Positions 18,956 through 32,335 of a stretch of DNA of 64,000 nt are shown piece by piece. Positions within the stretch are counted from its first letter, which is position 1. Every line of letters begins with the position of its first letter. Source of the DNA: Theobroma cacao (lineage: Eukaryota > Streptophyta > Magnoliopsida > Malvales > Malvaceae); assembly GCF_000208745.1 (NCBI RefSeq), contig NC_030854.1, positions 34,020,290-34,084,289 on the forward strand. Direction: 5' to 3'. The notes beneath the pieces were generated by a model that was not told the origin of the DNA, made no database searches, and saw only the letters and a list, made by a program, of their open reading frames with translations. A program made the position numbers and the translations under genes.

Positions 18956-21520
18956 GGTAATGTACGTACCAATCCAAGCAAATCCACTATAACCAAAAAA
19001 AAAAAGTATCCAATTCCCAAGAATCTATATCACCTCTCCATTGAATTCCCATGTAGAAAAAAGATTCAAATCACTTACACTAGCCATGAATCCACAACCA
19101 AAATATCTATACTTTCAGTCAATAGCAAGAAACCAGCTGGTAAAGGAGAAAACCAATGTAGAAAACAAAGCAAACCCAGATGAAAAGAAAAGAAAACAAT
19201 ATCCAAACTCTCAGCAATGAAGCAAAGAAAACCAAGAAAAAAGAATCCAAAAAGATTGGAAGGGAAATTAACTGCCAGTTGTGAACTGTTGGGGTTGAAA
19301 ATGATCACCAAGAAGAAAAGGGAGAGATCAAACTGTGGTAATTGGTGATGTTGTGGGAGAGTAGAGAGGAAAAGAAGAAGCAACCAAACCAAAACAATGG
19401 AAGTAGTTGTTGTAAGTTGTAACGCTCTTTCCTTCCTTTTCTGTTTCAGTTCTCTCTCATTATTTTTCTCTCTCCTTCTCTTGTAAGCAAATAAAAGAGT
19501 TAAGAAAACGAAGCGTGGGAATAGGGTCTTTCTGAAGAAGCGGGCTTTAGTTTTCTTTACACTAGACTTCTTCTCGTGGTTTAGTCTAATTTAAGTAAAC
19601 CAAGATTATGCCAAATAGGAGATTATTTAGGGAAATATAGATAGAGATTATTATTAACATTTCGAGACATACAAAACATATAAGTAATTTAAGTTTAAGA
19701 TAATATTAACATGAATTATTAAAACGTTCAAATTTTTAAAATAATTTAATCTTATCAATCGAATCAACCTGTTATTAATAAAATAAAATATTTTAAAAAT
19801 TATCATCTAAATGTCATGATAATTCATCATGTTCCAAATATGCACGTATACTTTTCTTTAGCAAGAAATGCATATATTCTTTTCTTTCTTCTCAAATATT
19901 TGGCTATGGCTATGACAAATCCAAACCAATTACCAGCTTCGAGCTGTCAAATTGAGGGCAAAGGAAATTAGGTCAACTCATTAATGGTTTGGACTAAATT
20001 TTGCAGCTCACTTTATCTGAAACATGCAGGGTAGGTACTCTAGCAATATTAAAATCTTCTGAAATTTTCTAATACTGACAAAATGTACTAATTTTTTAAT
20101 ACAAATCGAATTTACAATTGACCCTAAGCTAAGGTTAAATTTTCACCATCACATATAAAACATGAACTTGCAAATTTTGATGAGTATAAGAGTTGGTTGG
20201 AAACACAATCTGGCTGTTTAAATAAATGGAGGTGAAATTTTCATGGTAAGAAGCGTTGGGTATTAACAAAAAAAAAAACCCTTAGCGTAATTTAATTAGT
20301 TAAATTAATACATGTGTATTAAGTTTCCCTTCATGAATTTAACACTTCCTTAACAGTTAATCCAAATTAATTATTTGTTATCTGTACGGTGGGGGGTTAG
20401 AATAGCTTATTCAAATCCAATTTTTTAATAAAAAAGATGAGGTTATAAGAAAAGAGTTGATAACTAGGGCAGGTGAAACTTGAGCTAGAAAACTCAACTA
20501 GTCAATTTCTTTGAATTTACCTTCCCCGAGTCCATGTTTCTTTTCTATATTTAAGCAAATAGCAGATCCAACTGCACCATTTAAATCTTCTTAGTAGTCT
20601 GTGCAAAAGTGGGAGAGCATCAAGTGTTTGGAAACTAGAGGTTGATGTGGGTTCAACTTTTTGATGAGTGGTCACAAATCTAAGATAGATTTGTTATTAT
20701 AAACATAGAGATCATAGCTTTCAAGTGGAAATACAAGAAGTAGATGGATGATGATACCTAACAAGCATTGTTAAGGTAACAAAACTCATAGTCTTAATAT
20801 CTTGGATATGGAATAAGAGGACAGACTTTGTGGCCAGATTGCTTGTACCTTGGAAATAGTTTCTATGGGATCTGGATCCATCCAATGAATTCTATCAAGG
20901 CATTTATGTCTAACAAGCTGATCCATGACAAGCGTTTATTAATATAAACCGGTTGGAGAAAGTTGCTAAATGGCTCGTTGAAGGATCTCTGCGCAACAGT
21001 CCGGGATTTGATCCATGTACCTAGTTAAGGCCATCAGGTTAGCTAGCTGGTCCATGAACAATCTTGCAAACATTTCACAATGAATGCAGACAGACCAATT
21101 GGACAACTAACCTTGGCACAGCCACGAAGCAGACCCTTTTGCTTTTCAACTATCAGCACTCAAAAGACAAAAAAAAAAAAAAAATCACAACCTCATAAAG
21201 CAACTGTGCTAATTAGCTACATTGTCATCTGCTTGCTTTTACTCATCTTTTTCTCCCTAGTAACATTATAATGGGGAATAATAAGTTCTATAAAAGTTGC
21301 AAAATCACGATTACTAAGTTCACTAGCTTCACTTGCATTATTCCAGTACATGGTCATGGAAAACCCTCATAAAAGTTCAAAGCATCCGAATTAAAGGCCA
21401 TTGGCTCCAATGGTTAAAATTTCCAATTACAACAGCAGAAGAGTACAGAACAAATGGCTTTGGTCGAACCAATGCAGAAGATAAATAACAAGCTGGGTGG
21501 GGCTTCACCTTGACTAGGGA
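18956..21520. other. Intergenic: GT47 5' UTR/promoter, then unannotated AT-rich spacer
   Basis: About 18956-19500 is probably the 5' UTR and promoter of the GT47 gene. A CT-rich tract (about 19440-19480 on +) reads as a GA-rich leader on the gene strand. From 19560 to about 21450 nothing is recognised. The open frames on both strands at about 18783-19392 are shadows or UTR frames with no family features. The last part should include the 3' UTR of the cytochrome b5 reductase gene. Confidence 0.5.
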
Positions 21521-24500
21521 TCAGAACTGGAACTGCATCTCAGGTGAATATCCAAGGGCGTCAAGGTGTCCAGCCATGGCCTTGTTCATGGGTGGTGGGC
21601 CACACCTTAGAATCTATAGATCCCAATATCAAATTAGAGTTTCTTCTCAGTACTTTTTATTTAAAACATTTTTTCAAGATATAAGTTGAAAGATACCTAA
21701 AGCACATAGGCATATCAGACAAAGAAATAGGTAATATACCTGGATATCAGGTGCCGGTGCAGGGCAGTGAATTTGAATAATTTCCTCTGACACATAGCCG
21801 ACACCACCATCCCACACTTCAGGAGGCTGAGGAAATAACACAATACATAATGTAGTTTGTCAATAAAATGGCTATAAGCAAGGTCATGCAGTTTTGTAGA
21901 AAGAAGCCAACTGCAGCCTTCAAGCACAAGACTACATACACATGAAAAGAGATGCAGCAATAGAAACTTTCATCTATCAAAAATGCTGTATATAAGCCAC
22001 TCTAATGCACATGCGGTTATCCCACACAACAGGACATTTCAGTAAATCATGTAAGAACACCATTAATTAGTCCGAAAGTCATGATTTTCAAATAAAGTAA
22101 CACTTATCAGACATTGTTCAAGCAGTTCAAACCACACACCAAGTGCATTACAGATCAGAGGAAATTGTATCTGTCCAGCTAAATGAAGTGACAAACAAGG
22201 AATATCATGGATATAAATTCCAAAACCCATTTGCTTCTCAAATAATTTCTCTAACAGGCACCGCTATGTTTGTCCTTTCTACATTTGAAAAGTATTTAAA
22301 ATTCATATATTGTTGTCCATGTTCTAGTCAAAGCAGAAAATTTTCTGGCATTACTTTTCTTTATTTTGATAATGCTTAACAGCATTACCCATCATATTTG
22401 TATTTGCATTGCTGCTATGCATGAAGAAGAGAGAGGGGAAGAATATAATGGTACTTCAGATTCTGATAAAGCCATTCTGCTCCTAGGCCTTTGACAAGAT
22501 TTACAGAAAAATGAACAGATGAAATGATAAAACATGTTAGGAGTTTGCCATGGAATAAGAAAGGCAACTTACCTGGTTCAAAACATAGTAGACTTTGAAG
22601 CGACCAGGGTACCTGGCAACAAGGCTATCCAATTCTTCCTGCAAATAAATAAATTGTCACATTTGATCAGTCTAAACCTTCAAGTATTGCATTTCTTAAT
22701 TCCTATGAACTAGTCACTAACCACCCATGCTTGTATTTCATCCTGTACAAGTAAATCCATAGAGCCATAATAATCATTGCACATTAAATGTGCAACATTC
22801 AATAACAATAACAGTTATTTGAAGAAACTCATAATGTCACTAATGTGATCTCTTATAATGATGATATGGAAATGAAATCCACCACGACGTTTATTATTTG
22901 AAAACAAAATAAATTTTCAGTAAGCAAGGGTTTTGGCCAATCTTATGTTTGGATCTTGCTGCACCAGAAAAACAGGTCTTGACTAGTATACAATTGCATT
23001 GAGGGCCTCATATAGCTCAGCATTGCCCACACAGGCAGGCTAGTATTCTTTTCTCCATATGGAAAGACAGAGGAAGCTTGTCTTACGTTCATTATTTTGG
23101 ACTAGTCAATAAAGTAAGTAGTAGAAAGATTAACAACAAAGAAGTACGAAATCAAAGTACCTTTAAAAGAATGTCCTCATATGTGACATTTGCATAAATA
23201 AGGTGTACATTAGTTGTGTCTTTCGGGTTCTCCAATATGGCTCTGGCTACCTAACCGAAACAGAAACCGAGGAAAAAAAAAGAGGTTGACGTATTATATA
23301 AACACTTAAACCTTGCAAAAGACTATACTCAAAACATATAGCAAGTCAACATCTCTCAAATATGAACAAATATATTGAAAGAATCATTTTTTGATAAATG
23401 GTAGCATACTTGGAACATTGGAGTAATGCCAGAGCCTCCAGCAATCATCCCAAATGCCCTAACTTGACCAGGTTGATACCTGAACCGCCCCTGGAAGAAA
23501 CAATTTGCAGTACAACAACATAAAGAAATGAGAGCCAAATGTGAATCATAACGTCAAACATAATTCAGAAGAGGCAAGAAAGCCAGCTAGGCAGCAAGCC
23601 TTCAAATAATGAAGAGCAGCACATGTAAAACAAAAGTGATGTTCCTCTTCTACAGGAAATAAGTTGTATGTTTGGTAAGAATGCATCATGCTCAACAGTA
23701 ATGAAAGTAACAAATAATTTTTATTGAGATTTTCCAATAATTCTGGTTGCAACATGGGCAAAATGGCTACTTGCAGAAAAAAAAATCATTGTTGCTAAAA
23801 CCAATAGGAATATTATCCAGCATACTTTTCTATTGAGACAACTCCGTGAAACACGACACAATAGGAACTAAGAACCCTACAGCCAAGAGCACTTTATGCA
23901 TTTAAAAGAAACCATATACCTTGGGTCCTTTCACAGAAAGGTAATCACCAACACGCATCTCTCTGAAATGGTGTGACATCCTCCCTTGAGGATACATCTA
24001 TTTACAAGAAATATTCCTTCATAAAGTTAGTAGATTTTAACACCCAGATACATAAATATCACACTTAAGTCAACACCAATGGCAAGAATTTTCAGGCAAG
24101 TACCTTAATAACTAATTCAAAAGAACCAACATCTGAATCCAATGTTGTAGGTGTATATGGTTTAATAACTTCGTCACCTTGGCTATCCTTGCCCCTGATA
24201 ATGTGAAAAACATCTAATTTATATATTAGTCCAGTTCACAAGCATTTGGAAAGTATTGACAACTATTAGATTAGGAAGAAATACAAAAAGGATGGATTCA
24301 ATCAACTGAACCTGCAACTTATATGCTGTCCAATGGGAAGACCCAAAACCGAAGTAGGAGTAGGAAGTGCAAATGTGAACTTTGCCACATTATGGCTCAG
24401 CTGCTGTCGTTTGACAAGTTTAAACTCTTTGTAATTCTCAGGATCTAGACAGCCTAGAGGCACAAATGATGATGTGAGCAACTTCATAAGCAAACAACAC

Positions 24501-25903
24501 AATAACAAAACTCAGAGAAAGGAAGAAGTTACTCAAAAGCAGATGCATCTCAATAAGTTAACTTTTGCAGGTATTAAAAAAAGGGCGATTGCCCTTCTAA
24601 TGTTTGCATTAGCATGGAAAAATCCATTTGGAAAAGAGAATAAATATTTCCAAAATCTCAAATACAATTTTTTTAAAAAGGATAGAAACATAAACATTGT
24701 ACAGCTCTTGCAAAATAAATAATCATGTATTCAAATAAAAAAACTAGAAATCATAAAATAGTTTGAGCTCAACATGATGAAAGAAGAATGAAGCAGGAAA
24801 AGTAGGAGGGGGGAATTATGGTACCAAATTCAAGTAGATTCTATAGCCTAGACTGCTAGAACCTGAAAATTTGCCTAAATCAGAAGATATATGTTTAAAC
24901 CAACATAGTAGATCGGTCTCTTGTCATATATGACAATGCAACTTCTCAATCATCATGCGGAACAGTACTCTTCAAAATCTTGCCATAGATAGACTCCAGT
25001 TGCTTTTAACCTTTTCCAAGTGTTTCCAGCTTACCTTGTTCTTTATAAGAGCCACATAATAACAACCTCAACCGGTCATAAAGCTAATCTAGCAAAGTTA
25101 TAATTGCTCAACACCCTGAGCTTCGCAATTAAGCATGAAATGTCATTCAGTACTTATGAATGGAATTGCTCACAAGGAACCAACTTGATTAGTAATAACT
25201 TGCTTCTGACAGCAGGACACAGAACTTCAGCTGTTTTTACATTATTTTCATAATAAGTTCTCTTTATTTGGAGAAGAAAAAAAGAATACTTCCATAAACA
25301 GCTATATTAATACAGATATTCCATCCCAGATATCAAGCTGTAAATGTTTTACATGACAGCCATTCGCTCCCACACATTTTATTTCAAACTTTACTCAAGA
25401 AACAGAACTCTATACGTATACCATTCTTTAAATGAGTATGGCAAAACATGCAGAAATTTGAATAAACGATGACCAACAGAGAACAATCCTAACAATGACT
25501 CAAACAATATAAAGACTTTACCAGCCCTGTTTCATCTTCTACTAATTACATTGTAACAACAAACAAGCTAATATCTGTGTCAATAACAAACATGGCCAAA
25601 AAAAAAAATCATTATCCAACAGCCACAAACACACCTTAACATACAAAGAAATCCAGGATTTGATACACCCATTACTTAAAATTCAAAGAACAATCAATCA
25701 AAAGAAGAAAGAATTAATCTTCGAATAAAAGAGCTGAACTCTAACTGCTAAAAAAAATGCATAATCCCAAATGATGAAAAGTCAAAACCTTTGGATTTCC
25801 TAGAGGAAAACAGATAAGCAGCACCAACGCCAATGGCTAAAACCGCTACAGCTACACCAACAAGAATCTGAACATCCACAGATTGCAAGAATTCCAAATC
25901 CAT
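21521..25903 (-). CDS. CBR1: NADH-cytochrome b5 reductase 1
   Basis: FAD flavoprotein passing electrons from NADH to cytochrome b5 at the ER (and possibly outer mitochondrial) membrane, supporting fatty-acid desaturation. Nine exons in transcription order: 25789-25903, 24312-24453, 24104-24194, 23920-23997, 23410-23490, 23161-23250, 22573-22638, 21740-21826 and 21521-21613. All are GT..AG, giving 280 aa; the Arabidopsis protein is of nearly the same length. Residues 13-32 are one hydrophobic anchor followed by SSRKSK. The FAD motif KPYTPT is at 97-102, the second FAD segment is YPQGRMSHHFREM, the NADH-binding AGGSGITP is at 159-166 and CGPPPM is at 254-259. The C-terminus ends MQFQF as in the family. 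The first intron is long (about 1.3 kb), a common site of expression-enhancing elements in plants, though none is identified. No defects were seen. Confidence 0.95.
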
Positions 25904-28056
25904 GATCTTAAAACCAGCCACCCAAAATCTAACACTACTGATAAAAAGACCCCAGATTTATAATTAAAAAAAAGTGGGTGTTATTTATTCCTTGTTTCAA
26001 CTTTTGCGGTTTGGTTTGGTATCGTTCTTGGCAGAGAAGAGAAAATGGTGAAATGGAAAATGTTAGGTGTAGACACACTTCACTTGTCTTTCCAATGGAA
26101 CCAAAGTAAAGGATCTGTTGCACCTACCCCTGCTTCAGACTTGATACTGCCATAGAAGATGATGTGGGACCTAACTATCTTATCTTTTATACAATTATTT
26201 CAGCAAAAAAAAAAATCTTATCTCATATTTTATTTTATTTCTAATAATACTCTCATATTGTTTACAAATAAATAAATATGTATATATAGATCTTATTTTT
26301 ATATTTTTTTTGTTTATCAATTTTAGAATAATTAAATCATTAAACGGCAGCATGAAACTTGTGAGACAGTTGTTAAGTGAAGTTAAAATTTTAATAGATC
26401 TTGTTGAAATAATGAATTGATTTATAAAAAAAACATTTACATAATTTTAATTAGTTTGAATCTTTTACTTTATTTAAAATAATTATGTTTTAAATTTTTA
26501 TATTATATTTTATTTGCTTGATGCTTTGCATCATTTAATTTTTGTGCGATAATACTTAAAGGTATCTTCTAATTTTATTCTTATGCGTCTAATTTTCTTC
26601 TTATGTAATTTTATTCCCATGTGTTCCATGTAAAGATTGAACCCAAAAATTATCAATTTATTAGATTTGTTTTATTAATAAAAAATTAATAAGCAATGTG
26701 TTTATATCTTATATTTGAATATGTCTAATAACTTCTTTTTTTTTTTCATTTTATACTCATTCAATCGAATTCAAGATTTTGTATTTTAAATGAATTTTTT
26801 GGGGGGTATAAATCAAAACAAATCTCCATAAAGAAGCATGCTTCATGTGTTAAATAGGGTAAAGGCGCTGTACGTGTCTGGTTTTGGAAAAATATCAACG
26901 CCGTTTACTTGTTTTTTTTTAAGTTATAAATCTCAAGCTTGTAATAAATAATAAATATCCAAAGATTGAATTATTGAATGGTTGAGGAGATTCTGCCTTT
27001 TGATGGTTAACTGGAAAAGATTTATCAGAAGGAAGAAACCAAAAAGTCTTCAGCAAGAGATCTAAATGTCACACACTCTGTATTATTGTTCCTTTCTTCC
27101 AATAACTTTTTTAACTAATTAAAAAAGAAAATCTCTTAAACCTTGAAACCCAACAACCAAAAAGCCAACGGTTTTGTCCGCACGTGGTTTCAGAAAAACA
27201 GGATCATTCAAAATGACGAAATTTGGATGGATTTATGACAAGACCCTTGGACTTTGTCTGGTAATGAATGTCAGCAATTAAACAAATTATTCCCCGTTTT
27301 CATTGCTTACATCTTGAACCAATTAGAAACTTGTAGCTTCAGGACGTATGCAAACAATGCTCCAAGATGAAATCATAATCTGATGCCTGTCCAGAATCTG
27401 GCTTCATTGAATTCTTGTTGTAAAAAGCATCCCTCAGTTTCAAATCATAATGCTATGAAGAATGGTTGAACTAAGAACAATAAGATTAGAGAGCTATAGG
27501 GGAAATGCCACGAAACTACTTGGAGATGAATTTGGATTTCCTTTGTGGTTTTTTTCATTTCAAAATCTCTCAAAGAATACCATCAATCAGCTTGCATGAT
27601 GTTAATTATGATTATAAACAAGGTTAAGACCTCTTAATCTAATTCTCCTTTAACCTTAAGGAAATGGGAAAACATCAGGAATTCATCAGGAATGACACAT
27701 GAAATTCCAGCAAGAACAATTTGGCTCTATAAAAAATGTTCCCAGCAAATTTATTTTTTTTTGAATAGCAGTTTTATTGATAAGAATAGGAGTGAGGTTC
27801 CAACAAAATAATGGAACTCCCAACATCAGAAACAAAGATCCAAGAACAGGAAACAGAGCAACAGAGGCAAAGCAGCGAAAAGAACTGGAAAATGTTCTGA
27901 ACATAATTGGTGCTCGGATCGAATGCAGCTCCGTGTTTTCATATAAGTAGACAGCTTAAATGGGATTGGTGTGAGGGCCTTTCTTAATTCTCCTTTGTTC
28001 TTCATTCAACCTGATTTATTGGATATGAGCTTCTAAATGATACAATTCTATCCTAG
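25904..28056. other. Intergenic spacer with cytochrome b5 reductase promoter
   Basis: The first ~300 bp should hold the 5' UTR and promoter of the reductase gene. The rest is AT-rich with no coding frame I trust. A - strand frame at 27686-27904 is hydrophobic but unlike any known protein and probably arises by chance. The segment 27940-28056 is likely 3' UTR of the hydrolase gene. Confidence 0.5.
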
Positions 28057-30286
28057 TCACATCTGGGATGATGCCCATATACGTTCTAAATTCTCAGTAA
28101 AATCTTTCTTTCTGCCAAGGATTACGGTACCATGATCAGCGTTCTGAATAATGTTAAGTTCTACGTATGGGAACTTCATCTTGATGTTGACGCTGCAGTC
28201 CAATGGGACAATCGGGTCCTGATCACCATGGATGATACAAACCTTTACTGTTGATCTATTCAAGATTTCCAGATAGTCATCCATAAACTTTACTCCTCCA
28301 CATATGACATTATGCATGCTATGCCAAGCAGAATGATGGGTATGCCTTGTCAAGTCTACTGTCATGAAATCGAGTTCTCTGGAAAGGTAAAATTAATGAG
28401 ACAGAAGCTTGTCATTGATGCCCCAACAGTGAAAAAACATGCAGTTATCATAATTGTTGTGCTGAATGTACATATCCATATATGTGTATGTCTGCCTACA
28501 TTTCTATATAATTGTGTGTGTGTTGATCAATAAAGAGTGATTCATTTGTTACCTTCTTTGAGTCAATAGCTTCAGAAGCCTCTCCCACATCCTATGGTTC
28601 CGGCAACAGAGGAAACAGAAAAATCTGCCCACATGCTCATACCATGACATAACCGATTGACCAAATGCTAATGGTGGCCAGAGTCTTTTCCCAGCAAGTG
28701 TTTCAAGCGCCATTAAAGTACTTCCATCTTTTGCAGAGGGGAAGTAAACCTAAATGTAGAATGCACACAACATGTTCAATGTGAGATAAATGGAAACAGA
28801 TGAAACAGAGGGAATTAAGAAAACGGAGGTTCAAGTGACATCAATTGAATCCAAACATAGTGAACAAAAACACACTGGTTGATTGAATAATCAATAGAAG
28901 TCATATTAGTCGAATACTCAACACCACTTGGCTATTGTCTTAGTTCTGCTATAGGCAATTAACATGTTTCAGAAACATTTTTTGACATGGGTTTTGGGTG
29001 TTGTAGAAAACTTTGCATTGGAAAAGGGTGATTATTAACTTCTACTGAATAATTAAATACTAATGTGTATCCACTCACAGGTGCAACAAGAGTGACTGAC
29101 TTGACAAACTTTGAGTACTTTGCAGCTAAGGCCACAGCAATTATGCAACCCATGGAATGTGCTACCAAACGGAAAGAATTCAACCGATATGGAGAGATTA
29201 CAGATTTCTCTATCATTTCCACATGATCATTCAAAGTATACATGCTGTCACTTGGCTTTGGACTTCTTCCAAATCCCAAAAGGTCAACAGCAAAAAGTCT
29301 GTATTGACCCTTTACCGGTTCAAATAGATTCTTAAAAACTGTAGCTGTCCATAACGAGGAAGAAGAAAGGAATCCATGTAAAAAAATCACATTTTCAGCT
29401 GACTCTCCTCTTGAATCATCACTTTCTACTGTCAAACAAAAAAGACTGGCATCAAAATCAACAACCATTTAACACTACATTAACTGCTACACCCTAGTTA
29501 TAAAGTAATTGATAAATGTAATTAAAAGAGTAATTGACAGATGTAATTAAAAGAATAATTGACAGGTGTTAAATTTTAAATCTCTGTTAGTACTCATTCC
29601 AATTAATTCTCTATATATTGTGGCTAAGGCTAAGTTGGGCAGTACTTCGATAATAACTACCATCAATTACCAAAGTGAAAAGGTGAATGCTCAATGAAGT
29701 TAAGAGAAATAACACAGGAAGTCAGCTTTTCAGCTTCTTGATTGTTTAAGGCCTGAATGTAAATCGTACATAATTCGTTTTCATTTGTTAATGCTTCATT
29801 GCAGTTCAAAATTAATGATTAAAAAAAAACCAAATACATGGCCTAAAAATTACCTTGTGGCAGCTCTTTCACAACAACATGAAGCTTCTGACAACCATTC
29901 TTCATCCAAGAGACACAAGACTCGCATCCACAATCAGACCACCTATTCACCAACCTTCCTCCACCACCAAAACCATCTCTTTTCTTTCTATATTCCCGTT
30001 TTCTTGCAAAACCAAGAAACCCCATTTCCCTGAATACATTTTTCCTTCCATACAAAGTCTCTGACAAATCCCTCTCTCCATCAGCACAATCTGCACTTTG
30101 CTCTCCCTTTTTTACACAATAACATGGAGAGGCTTTACCTTCAAAGAACTCATCAAGAAACTTGTATACCACACAAAGAATAGCATCAAGAAGGTCGAGG
30201 AAAAGAAAGACAAAAAAAGTGATGGCATCAAGGAGGATTGTGCCACATTTCCTTGTCCCTTTTCCGACTGAATTTGCAATCGACAT
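28057..30286 (-). CDS. BDG: BODYGUARD-like alpha/beta hydrolase
   Basis: Four exons in transcription order: 29854-30286, 29079-29428, 28553-28749 and 28057-28378, all GT..AG, giving 433 aa; AtBDG1 is slightly longer. BDG proteins are extracellular or wall-associated hydrolases of epidermal cells needed for cuticle formation; the substrate is unsettled. The N-terminus has a hydrophobic segment (roughly 15-45) and a Cys-containing patch (PCYC; WSDCGCESCVSW) typical of BDG. The fold begins ENVIFLHGF (oxyanion HG at 162-163). VDLLGFGRSPKP follows, then the nucleophile elbow AHSMG with Ser236, Asp381 in GDQDPIVP and His409 in ADHGTV, so the triad is complete. Start chosen at MSIANSV (30286). An in-frame ATG lies further up at 30454, but the hydrophobic N-terminus aligns with BDG from the chosen start. 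It could be BDG1 or a paralogue. Confidence 0.92.
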
Positions 30287-30411
30287 GGATGGAAAAAAGA
30301 ACTTAAATGAACGAGAGTGGTAAGACAAGTGGACAACTGAAAAAACTTTGTGGAGTTCGAGGATTGGACAGGAAGAACGTACATAAAAGTTGAAAGACAA
30401 GAAGTGTGAAT

Positions 30412-30531
30412 GGTTTCGGACAACGCGAAGATAAGAGATGAATGTTGAAGCCACGTCCTAGCTATGGAGAATATGGAGTCGAAAGAGTTTCCAGAAGCTT
30501 GGAAAAGTTTGTCGTTTTATATCGTTTGAAG
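30412..30531 (-). promoter_or_regulatory. Proximal promoter of the BDG-like gene with TATA box (repeat copy A)
   Basis: On the gene strand (-) this contains ATATAAAAC (complement of 30514-30522), about 230 bp upstream of the chosen ATG, a plausible TATA box. The whole ~120-bp segment reappears in the same orientation at 30921-31039, including the TATA sequence. Copy A adjoins the 5' UTR and so is probably the working core promoter. Confidence 0.5.
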
Positions 30532-30920
30532 TGGAAATGCATTTGCAACATTCCAAATCAAGGGTTGATTAAAAAATACAAAAGGATTAGTTGTGGAAAT
30601 TAGAAATTTGCTCGTGAGAAATATTAAATAGAACAATGATACGTTAAATGATACGTCAAATTTATAATTTATTTTTGAACTGATGTAATTTATCATTTAT
30701 ATATTTTTAATGCGATTTTCAAAAGTTAAAAATTAAAACATTTTGTAGAATATTTTTCATTTTCTTAACAAAATATTTTTTTTATTATTAATTTTTTATC
30801 ATTTTTAAATCAAATTATATATTATTAATAGAATTATATTACAATTATGATTGAAAAAAAATACTGTAATTTTCTTTTGGTTAAAAAAATTAAACTTATA
30901 ACTATTTTTATAAGTAAAAC

Positions 30921-31039
30921 GGTTTGGGACAGCGTGAAGATAAGTGATGCAAGTTGAGCCACGTCGTAGCTAGGGAGAATATGGAGTCAAAAGAGTTTCT
31001 AGAGTCTTGGGAAAATTCGTCGTTTTATATTGTTGAAGG
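30921..31039 (-). repeat. Upstream direct duplicate of the BDG-like core promoter (copy B)
   Basis: About 120 bp clearly homologous to 30412-30531 (shared blocks: gaagataag, gccacgtc, gagaatatggagtc, aaagagttt and cgttttatat), offset by about 508 bp in the same orientation. Differences are scattered single bases and small indels, so the duplication is not recent. The AT-rich segment between the copies has no recognised content. Confidence 0.75.
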
Positions 31040-31849
31040 TTCTGTCCACTAACTATATATTGGTGAGAAAGGTCATTTTAAGCATAACTTGCTGTAGATA
31101 CAAGCACATTGCATAGAACCGGGTTCATGGAAGGGTCAGCGGTGGTTTGAATGATATATTAAAAATAATAAAAATATAAGATAATTAATAATTTTATAAT
31201 AATAATATAATTAATTATATTAAAAATATATAAAAATTAAGATAATTAATAAAATATTAATTTTCTCTCACTTTCATATTCTTATTAATTCATAATTATT
31301 TATCTCATTTTTTATTAAAATTTTTTTAAAAATTAAAAATAATTAATAAAATAATAGATTCTCTCACTTCTTTAATCATATACTTAATAAATCTTAATTT
31401 TTTATTACTTTTTAATTCCTACAATGTTATTAATTTTTAATTATTTCTTCTATTTACAATCAACTAATGATAATATATATTTAATGATCTCTTATAGTTA
31501 TTTTTTTCTAACTTATTGCTTTTATTTTCAATTAACTAACGATAATATGTATTTGACAATTTCTAACCGTTATTTTTTTTCTACATATAAAACTAATTAT
31601 TTTCTTTTTCAATTTATAGTATCAACTTTTGAATTTTCTTTCCTTATTTGCTTTTTAATTATTTAACTTCAATTCTCTTCTAAAAAAATGCAGGAAATCT
31701 GTTATACTATTATTTTTATAAAATCGTGAACTTTGATTAAAATTGATTACTTCTTATATATATATTAGATCAAACAATTTTTTCGTTCCAAAGTACATTT
31801 AAACAATTTAAAATATATGAAACTGTTCTTAATTTTTTTTATGGTAAAA
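31040..31849. other. Very AT-rich spacer, possibly degraded transposon
   Basis: Extremely AT-rich, with homopolymer and ATT-type runs. The internal segments at about 31439-31500 and 31504-31580 repeat each other (…aatcaactaatgataatatatattta… and …aattaactaacgataatatgtattt…). It lies directly upstream of the hAT transposase remnant and is probably part of the same decayed element. Confidence 0.35.
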
Positions 31850-32335
31850 AGTTGAAGTCATTAGACGATAATAGTTTAAAAGAATATTATCTCAATCTTG
31901 AATATTCCTTGAAATATAACAATTATTATGATATTTATGGTTTATATTTATTTTCAGAGCTAAAAATTTTAAAAAAAATTATACAAATAGAAGATAACAG
32001 TCTAATAGATATATTTAATCATATAAGAGATTCGATTTTTTTTCAAATGCATATATTGTTTTTAAAATAATGTTAACAGTTCCAGCAAAAGTTACTTCAA
32101 GAAAAAAAAAATTCAAAATTAAAATTAATAAAATTTTATTTAAGATTAACGATGTCTCAAGAAAGATTAAATAGATTGACTATATTATTAATTGCAAAAG
32201 AAATATTAAAACAATTGAATTATAAGAATTTAATTAAAAATTTTATATCTCAAAACGTTAAAAAAAAATTAATAAAAACCTTTTTTAATTTTAATAAAAA
32301 AAATTCATTTGAATATTTCCTTTTAGGTGTTTGAG
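31850..32335 (+). pseudogene. Degenerate hAT-type transposase C-terminus (ZMYM1/DUF4371-like)
   Basis: Three consecutive pieces in order match the C-terminal part of plant TTF/ZMYM1-like hAT transposases. The first is 31852-32067 (…LKEYYLNLEYSLKYNNYYDI…LFSELKILKKI…EDNSLIDIFNHI). The second starts at 32070 in a shifted frame (MLTVPAKVTSRKKKFKIK), the counterpart of the usual LTVPATVASAERSFSKLK. The third starts at 32152 in the first frame again (MSQERLNRLTILLIAKEILK). The family's ASAERSFS core is destroyed, a stop codon sits at 32068-32070 and frameshifts separate the pieces. Substitutions run strongly towards Lys, Asn and Ile codons, as expected from AT-driven decay. The upstream catalytic part is not recognisable. 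Family recognition is from memory of the motif order. Confidence 0.72.

Noticed and set aside
27686..27904. Possible small membrane protein on the - strand
   Set aside because: No start context or family similarity. The segment reads like untranslated or repeat sequence.
29843..30454. Longer N-terminus for the BODYGUARD-like protein from the ATG at 30454
   Set aside because: The conserved hydrophobic N-terminus aligns with the start at 30286. The upstream part overlaps the TATA-proximal region and looks like UTR.
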